A stretch of DNA of 9,344 nt. It comes from JAHDBG01 sp963922685 (GTDB lineage Bacteria > Pseudomonadota > Gammaproteobacteria > Chromatiales > Chromatiaceae). The notes under the pieces are model-generated. The model was not told the DNA's origin. It did not search any database and saw nothing but the letters and a program-made list of their open reading frames with translations. Positions 6,592 through 9,344 of the stretch are shown here, in pieces. The stretch's first letter is position 1, and every line of letters starts with the position of its first letter. A program made the translations under genes and the position numbers. The stretch is taken from positions 1 through 9,344 of the forward strand of contig CAWUJM010000056.1 of the NCBI GenBank assembly GCA_963922685.1. Direction: 5' to 3'.

Positions 6592-7872
6592 TCAGCGAGC
6601 TGCCCATGAAGCAGACTCAGCCAGAGATCGCACCCGGTTAATCTGGCCCAGGCCGGGTAAATCAATATGTACCTGCGCCGGACTCAGGCCATGCGCCGGA
6701 TCATCACAAACGACAGGTGCAAGCTGCTCACCGCCTGTCTGTAATTCAGCCACGGTGTGCACCGGGCCGGTCCAGATACGGGTGTTATCTTCAATCAGGC
6801 TTGAATCAGAGCCATTGCGATATTGATCTGTTTCATCCAGAAACTGCACAAACAACCGCTGGCACATCCCACCTGCCTGCATGGTATCAGCCAGCTGCGT
6901 ACCAAGATAATCAGTACCGCGTTGTCTGGCTTCATCTGCTGCGATGGTCTCATTCACCAGGTCATCCGTATGTTGCACCGTCAGGCGACAGGGGTAGGTA
7001 CCCAGTTTGACCGGATGTCCACCCAGAGCAAACACACTGCCACTCCAGTACGACTGACTGGCAAAACTATCCGCGACTGCCTTGTCTTCCTCAGCCATAT
7101 CAATGGCTGCTTTAACAGCAAACGCCCGACCCGGCCCGGACTGCAACATCAGCTTTGTGAAGGCAACCAGAGGATAAGAACCTTCTGCCAGCATAATGCC
7201 CATCTTCAATGCATCCGCCAGCACCTGCAGATCCTGCAACTGAAAGCGTGGCGTATTATTAAAGGCAAAATGTTGTGCCAGGCCACCATCGGTGCGGACC
7301 GCAATGGAAAGAGCCCGGATATCCGGCATAAAATCCGGCAGTACCTCGGCACTGGCATTCGAAAGCCGGTAACGCGCGGACAATGTCTGACCGACGTAAG
7401 CGGGCGCAAACAGCCCGTGACGTAACCGGGCCTTGCTGGCTGTAGCTGCCGGACTCAACTCATTATCTGCCAGCACCTGGAAGGTGCCGGTCACACAATG
7501 GCCCTTCGCATGCGAGGCTCGCCGCTTTTGCTGATCAGCGGATTGCTCTGCAAGCAACGTCTGTAACCGCAGGAAACCATCGCGTAACTCCCAGGCCAGT
7601 GCCTGTTCCTTCTCCGGGCTGTGATACCACTGCTCAAACTCCGGCAGTGTCAGCTGATACTCGCTACTGGCTAGCGTTATGCTGCTGAAGCAGCCAGCAT
7701 ATAAGCACCATATAATCCGGGTGATCAGCTTATTTTTTTTATCTTCATGGCACACCGCACCTTTTAAGCAAGCAGTATCATCACGCATGTTACGAATGGT
7801 TTGTACAACAACAAGACACAATGTACCGACAAATATCAAAAGCGCGACTACCAGCATGACTTCACCCATCAC
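6592..7872 (-). CDS. Catalase-like exported protein (catalase superfamily, y4iL-like); N-terminus uncertain
   Basis: The body matches small catalase-superfamily proteins. HAKGHCVTGTF (His121) resembles the distal-histidine region, GQTLSARYRLS the RFS strand, MPDIRALSIAV the segment before the haem pocket, and FNNTPRF (Asn205/206) the distal asparagine motif. The C-terminal IEDNTRIWTGPVHTVAEL also fits this family. I see no RxxxY proximal-tyrosine motif, so true catalase activity is doubtful and haem binding is unproven. A signal-peptide-like stretch (KKNKLITRIIWCLYAG, about 46-60, then FSSITLAS) points to export. Ahead of it, residues 6-26 form a second hydrophobic segment when reading begins at GTG 7872 or ATG 7869. 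A better-placed ATG at 7749 is out of frame across an A8 tract, so the true start is unclear. The stop lies 21 bp before pheS. Confidence 0.75.
   Translation of the reverse strand: MMGEVMLVVALLIFVGTLCLVVVQTIRNMRDDTACLKGAVCHEDKKNKLITRIIWCLYAGCFSSITLASSEYQLTLPEFEQWYHSPEKEQALAWELRDGFLRLQTLLAEQSADQQKRRASHAKGHCVTGTFQVLADNELSPAATASKARLRHGLFAPAYVGQTLSARYRLSNASAEVLPDFMPDIRALSIAVRTDGGLAQHFAFNNTPRFQLQDLQVLADALKMGIMLAEGSYPLVAFTKLMLQSGPGRAFAVKAAIDMAEEDKAVADSFASQSYWSGSVFALGGHPVKLGTYPCRLTVQHTDDLVNETIAADEARQRGTDYLGTQLADTMQAGGMCQRLFVQFLDETDQYRNGSDSSLIEDNTRIWTGPVHTVAELQTGGEQLAPVVCDDPAHGLSPAQVHIDLPGLGQINRVRSLAESASWAAR
7733..7740 (-). other. A8 homopolymer tract at the signal peptide of the catalase-like gene
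   Basis: Eight T on the plus strand read as eight A in the coding strand. Just upstream, an ATG at 7747-7749 follows an AAAGGTG sequence about 10 bases earlier. In the present sequence that ATG runs into a stop after seven codons. With nine A it would read MKIKKNKLITRIIW and continue in the catalase-like frame as a standard signal peptide. This is a candidate site of transcriptional slippage, phase variation or sequencing error. Confidence 0.5.
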
Positions 7873-7890
7873 AGATTCCCCAGGCTCTCA

Positions 7891-7921
7891 ATTTTACGAT
7901 AGGTCACATGACTGATCGCAA
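7891..7921 (-). promoter_or_regulatory. Possible sigma-70-type promoter for the minus-strand gene block
   Basis: On the minus strand, TTGCGA (7916-7921) and TAAAAT (7891-7896) are separated by 19 bases, ending about 19 bases before the first possible start of the catalase-like gene. The boxes are reasonable but the spacing is longer than the preferred 16-18, so this is only a candidate. The surrounding 7873-7976 stretch otherwise holds only short inverted repeats such as ACTGATC (7911-7917) with GATCAGT (7970-7976). Confidence 0.2.
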
Positions 7922-7976
7922 TCACTGCAACACTTAGGTGACTTACAAATACACTTATACTGAACAAGTGATCAGT

Positions 7977-8189
7977 GGTGCGATTCAAATTGATGTGGTG
8001 ATTTGCTACCACAGGTTTCTGGCAAGCGTTATTCTGATCTACTCTCCGAGGGTCGCCAGAATACCCGTCCTGGGGGCTCGGCTGCGGCTATCCATGGCCG
8101 CAGACGCCCTCGGAGCAGCCCCTGACGGGTAACGCCGAAACGAATTTTATGTGCCCCAGCTATTACGCCACATCAGTTTGAATCACACC
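7977..8189 (-). repeat. Palindromic MITE-like repeat, copy R2 (213 bp, intact terminal inverted repeats)
   Basis: The left end (7977-8000) and the reverse complement of the right end (8166-8189) share GGTGYGATTCAAAYTGATGT and match at 21 of 24 positions. Inside, GCGTTA (8026-8031) can pair with TAACGC (8130-8135), and the core 8044-8115 is closed by CTCCGAGGG with CCCTCGGAG. The whole element can therefore fold on itself. It carries no gene. It is inverted relative to R1. No direct target duplication abuts the ends; AACAAG occurs 8 bases outside the left end (7963-7968) and 5 bases outside the right (8195-8200), which may be chance. It fills most of the nuoM to catalase-like gap, so it could affect nuoM mRNA 3' ends. 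Confidence 0.85.
8044..8115 (-). repeat. Structured core of repeat R2 (closing stem plus two hairpins)
   Basis: Read on the minus strand, this 72-bp core starts with the same 17 bases as core R1 and is about three-quarters identical overall. It has a 9-bp closing stem, a hairpin CTGCGGC with GCCGCAG (A-T in R1 replaced by G-C), and a second weaker hairpin CCC with GGG. The similarity extends just upstream, where both copies have ACCCG and GGGGCTG next to the closing stem. Differences fall mainly in loops. Confidence 0.75.
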
Positions 8190-8262
8190 CCGGCAACAAG
8201 CTGAGCGTAGCACATACAATGGGATGAATTAACTCAGAGATCGCCTTATCCAGCATTGCCAT
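8173..8262 (-). other. Short open frame of 29 codons after nuoM, probably not a gene
   Basis: An ATG 12 bases beyond the nuoM stop opens a frame beginning MAMLDKAISELIHPIVCATL that ends at a TGA inside the terminal repeat of R2. It has no strong ribosome site and I recognise no family. It could be the 5' remnant of a downstream gene cut by the repeat, or chance. It does not resemble a NuoN start. Confidence 0.15.
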
Positions 8263-8274
8263 GATGATAACTTT

Positions 8275-9344
8275 TTACAACTTGGTCAGGCTGACATGCT
8301 GCACCAGATTATTGATCGATACCTCCATCACCTCAATCAAAGGTGCCGGCCAGACACCGAGCAATAAGGTCATGAATGCCAGGGTCGCCAGAATTGCCGT
8401 TTCGCGCGCATTGATATCCTGCAAGGCAGCCACCGATTCAGAGCCGACCTTGCCGAATAATACCCGCTTCACCATCCACAAGCTGTAGGCCGCACCCAGT
8501 ATCAGGGTGGTCGCTGCCAGCACCGCGAACCAGAAATCAGCCCGGAAGGCGGCCAGAATCACCATAAACTCACCGACAAACCCGGAGGTACCGGGCAGAC
8601 CGGCATTCGCCATCGCAAAAAACACCATAAATGCAGCGAACCAGGGCATCACATTCACCACACCACCATAATCCGCGATCTGGCGGCTGTGCAGCCGGTC
8701 ATACAACACACCGATGCACAGGAATAAGGCAGCCGAAATAAAGCCGTGTGAGACCATCTGAATCATGCCGCCCTGCACACCGAGCACGGCACCTGAGTCC
8801 TGCTGCATCAGGATCCTGAAGATGATAAAAAAGCCCAGGGTAACAAAACCCATGTGTGCAATCGAAGAATAGGCCACCAGCTTTTTCATATCCTGCTGCA
8901 CCAGAGCAACAAAACCGATATACACCACCGCAATCAGAGACAGACCGATCACCAGCCAGTCCAGTTCCGCACTGGCGTCCGGGGTGATCGGCAGACTGAA
9001 ACGCAGAAAGCCATAGCCACCGATCTTGAGCATGATCGCAGCCAGGATCACAGAGCCGCCGGTCGGCGCCTCCACATGCGCATCCGGCAACCAGGTATGT
9101 ACCGGCCACATCGGCACCTTGACCGCGAATGCCAGTAAAAAGGCGATAAAGATCAGAATCTGCTCGGTCAGGCCCAGCTTCAGGCCGTGGAAGGCCAGGA
9201 TGTCCATCGTGCCGCTCTGAAAATACAGATAGACCAGTGCGACCAGCATGAACACCGAACCAAAGAAGGTGTACAGAAAAAACTTGATGGTGGCATACAC
9301 CCGGTTCGGCCCGCCCCAGATACCGATGATCAGAAACATCGGGA
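8275..9344 (-). CDS. nuoM: NADH-quinone oxidoreductase subunit M, 5' end outside the window
   Basis: NuoM is one of the three antiporter-like membrane subunits of respiratory complex I and takes part in proton pumping. The window holds about 355 C-terminal residues of a protein usually near 500. They begin in the conserved PMFLIIGIWGGPNRVYA region, and the reading frame stays open to the window edge. Key features are the buried Lys in AFAVKVPMWPVHTW (equivalent of E. coli Lys234), the loop LPDAHVEAPT, a second Lys in LKIGGYGFLRFS, and the Glu in GFVGEFMVIL (equivalent of E. coli Glu407). Hydrophobic segments run to the C-terminus. nuoN, which normally follows immediately, is absent: only about 85 bases separate the stop from repeat R2. 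Either nuoN has moved or the nuo operon has been broken here. Confidence 0.96.
   Translation of the reverse strand, partial: PMFLIIGIWGGPNRVYATIKFFLYTFFGSVFMLVALVYLYFQSGTMDILAFHGLKLGLTEQILIFIAFLLAFAVKVPMWPVHTWLPDAHVEAPTGGSVILAAIMLKIGGYGFLRFSLPITPDASAELDWLVIGLSLIAVVYIGFVALVQQDMKKLVAYSSIAHMGFVTLGFFIIFRILMQQDSGAVLGVQGGMIQMVSHGFISAALFLCIGVLYDRLHSRQIADYGGVVNVMPWFAAFMVFFAMANAGLPGTSGFVGEFMVILAAFRADFWFAVLAATTLILGAAYSLWMVKRVLFGKVGSESVAALQDINARETAILATLAFMTLLLGVWPAPLIEVMEVSINNLVQHVSLTKL

Noticed and set aside
7963..8200. AACAAG on both sides of R2 as a target-site duplication
   Set aside because: The two copies do not abut the terminal repeats (8 and 5 bases away) and six bases can match by chance. Kept only as a note in the R2 entry.
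8854..9220. Plus-strand open frames opposite nuoM
   Set aside because: They are antisense shadows of a strongly conserved membrane protein gene.

Overview
The window looks like a chromosomal segment of a gammaproteobacterium of moderate GC. The evidence is the NlpD-type lipoprotein, a ParC of about 734 residues, the System I cytochrome c genes ccmA and ccmB, a PheS with the four-cysteine insert, and a NuoM. I cannot name the genus. The genes are housekeeping genes, but their order is not: pheS lacks pheT, nuoM lacks nuoN and ccmAB lacks ccmC. Together with an Rpn-type nuclease gene and two copies of a palindromic repeat, this suggests a heavily rearranged, repeat-rich genome.

Layout. Bases 1-290 hold no gene I can support, but they contain a degenerate copy (R1, about 58-301) of a palindromic repeat. 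A plus-strand pair follows: an NlpD-like LysM/LytM lipoprotein (about 291-1028, start unclear) and parC (1033-3237), 4 bp apart. parC meets a minus-strand block end to end, and a GC-rich stem-loop spans the junction. In transcription order that block is a catalase-like exported protein (7872-6592), pheS (6570-5545), an Rpn-family PD-(D/E)XK nuclease (5530-4583), ccmA (4567-3911) and ccmB (3918-3247). Gaps are 21, 14 and 15 bp, then an 8-bp overlap, so the block reads like one transcription unit of unrelated functions. Upstream lies a gap of about 400 bp holding the well-preserved second repeat copy (R2, 7977-8189). Last is the 3' part of nuoM (8275 to the window end, minus strand).

How the genes relate. 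NlpD acts in septal peptidoglycan splitting and ParC in chromosome decatenation, so both serve late cell division. CcmA and CcmB are the ATPase and a membrane subunit of the haem-handling ABC complex of cytochrome c maturation. The catalase-like protein may be haem-related, but this is not shown. PheS needs PheT from elsewhere. Rpn nucleases are linked to recombination and self-mobility, which fits an insertion or rearrangement at the pheS/pheT boundary.

The most unusual item is the repeat family. R2 is 213 bp with 24-bp terminal inverted repeats (21/24 matching). Both copies carry a 71-72 bp core predicted to fold as a closing stem plus two hairpins, with one compensatory base-pair change between copies. 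They lie in opposite orientation about 7.9 kb apart. One covers the 5' edge of nlpD and the other occupies the place where nuoN would be expected.
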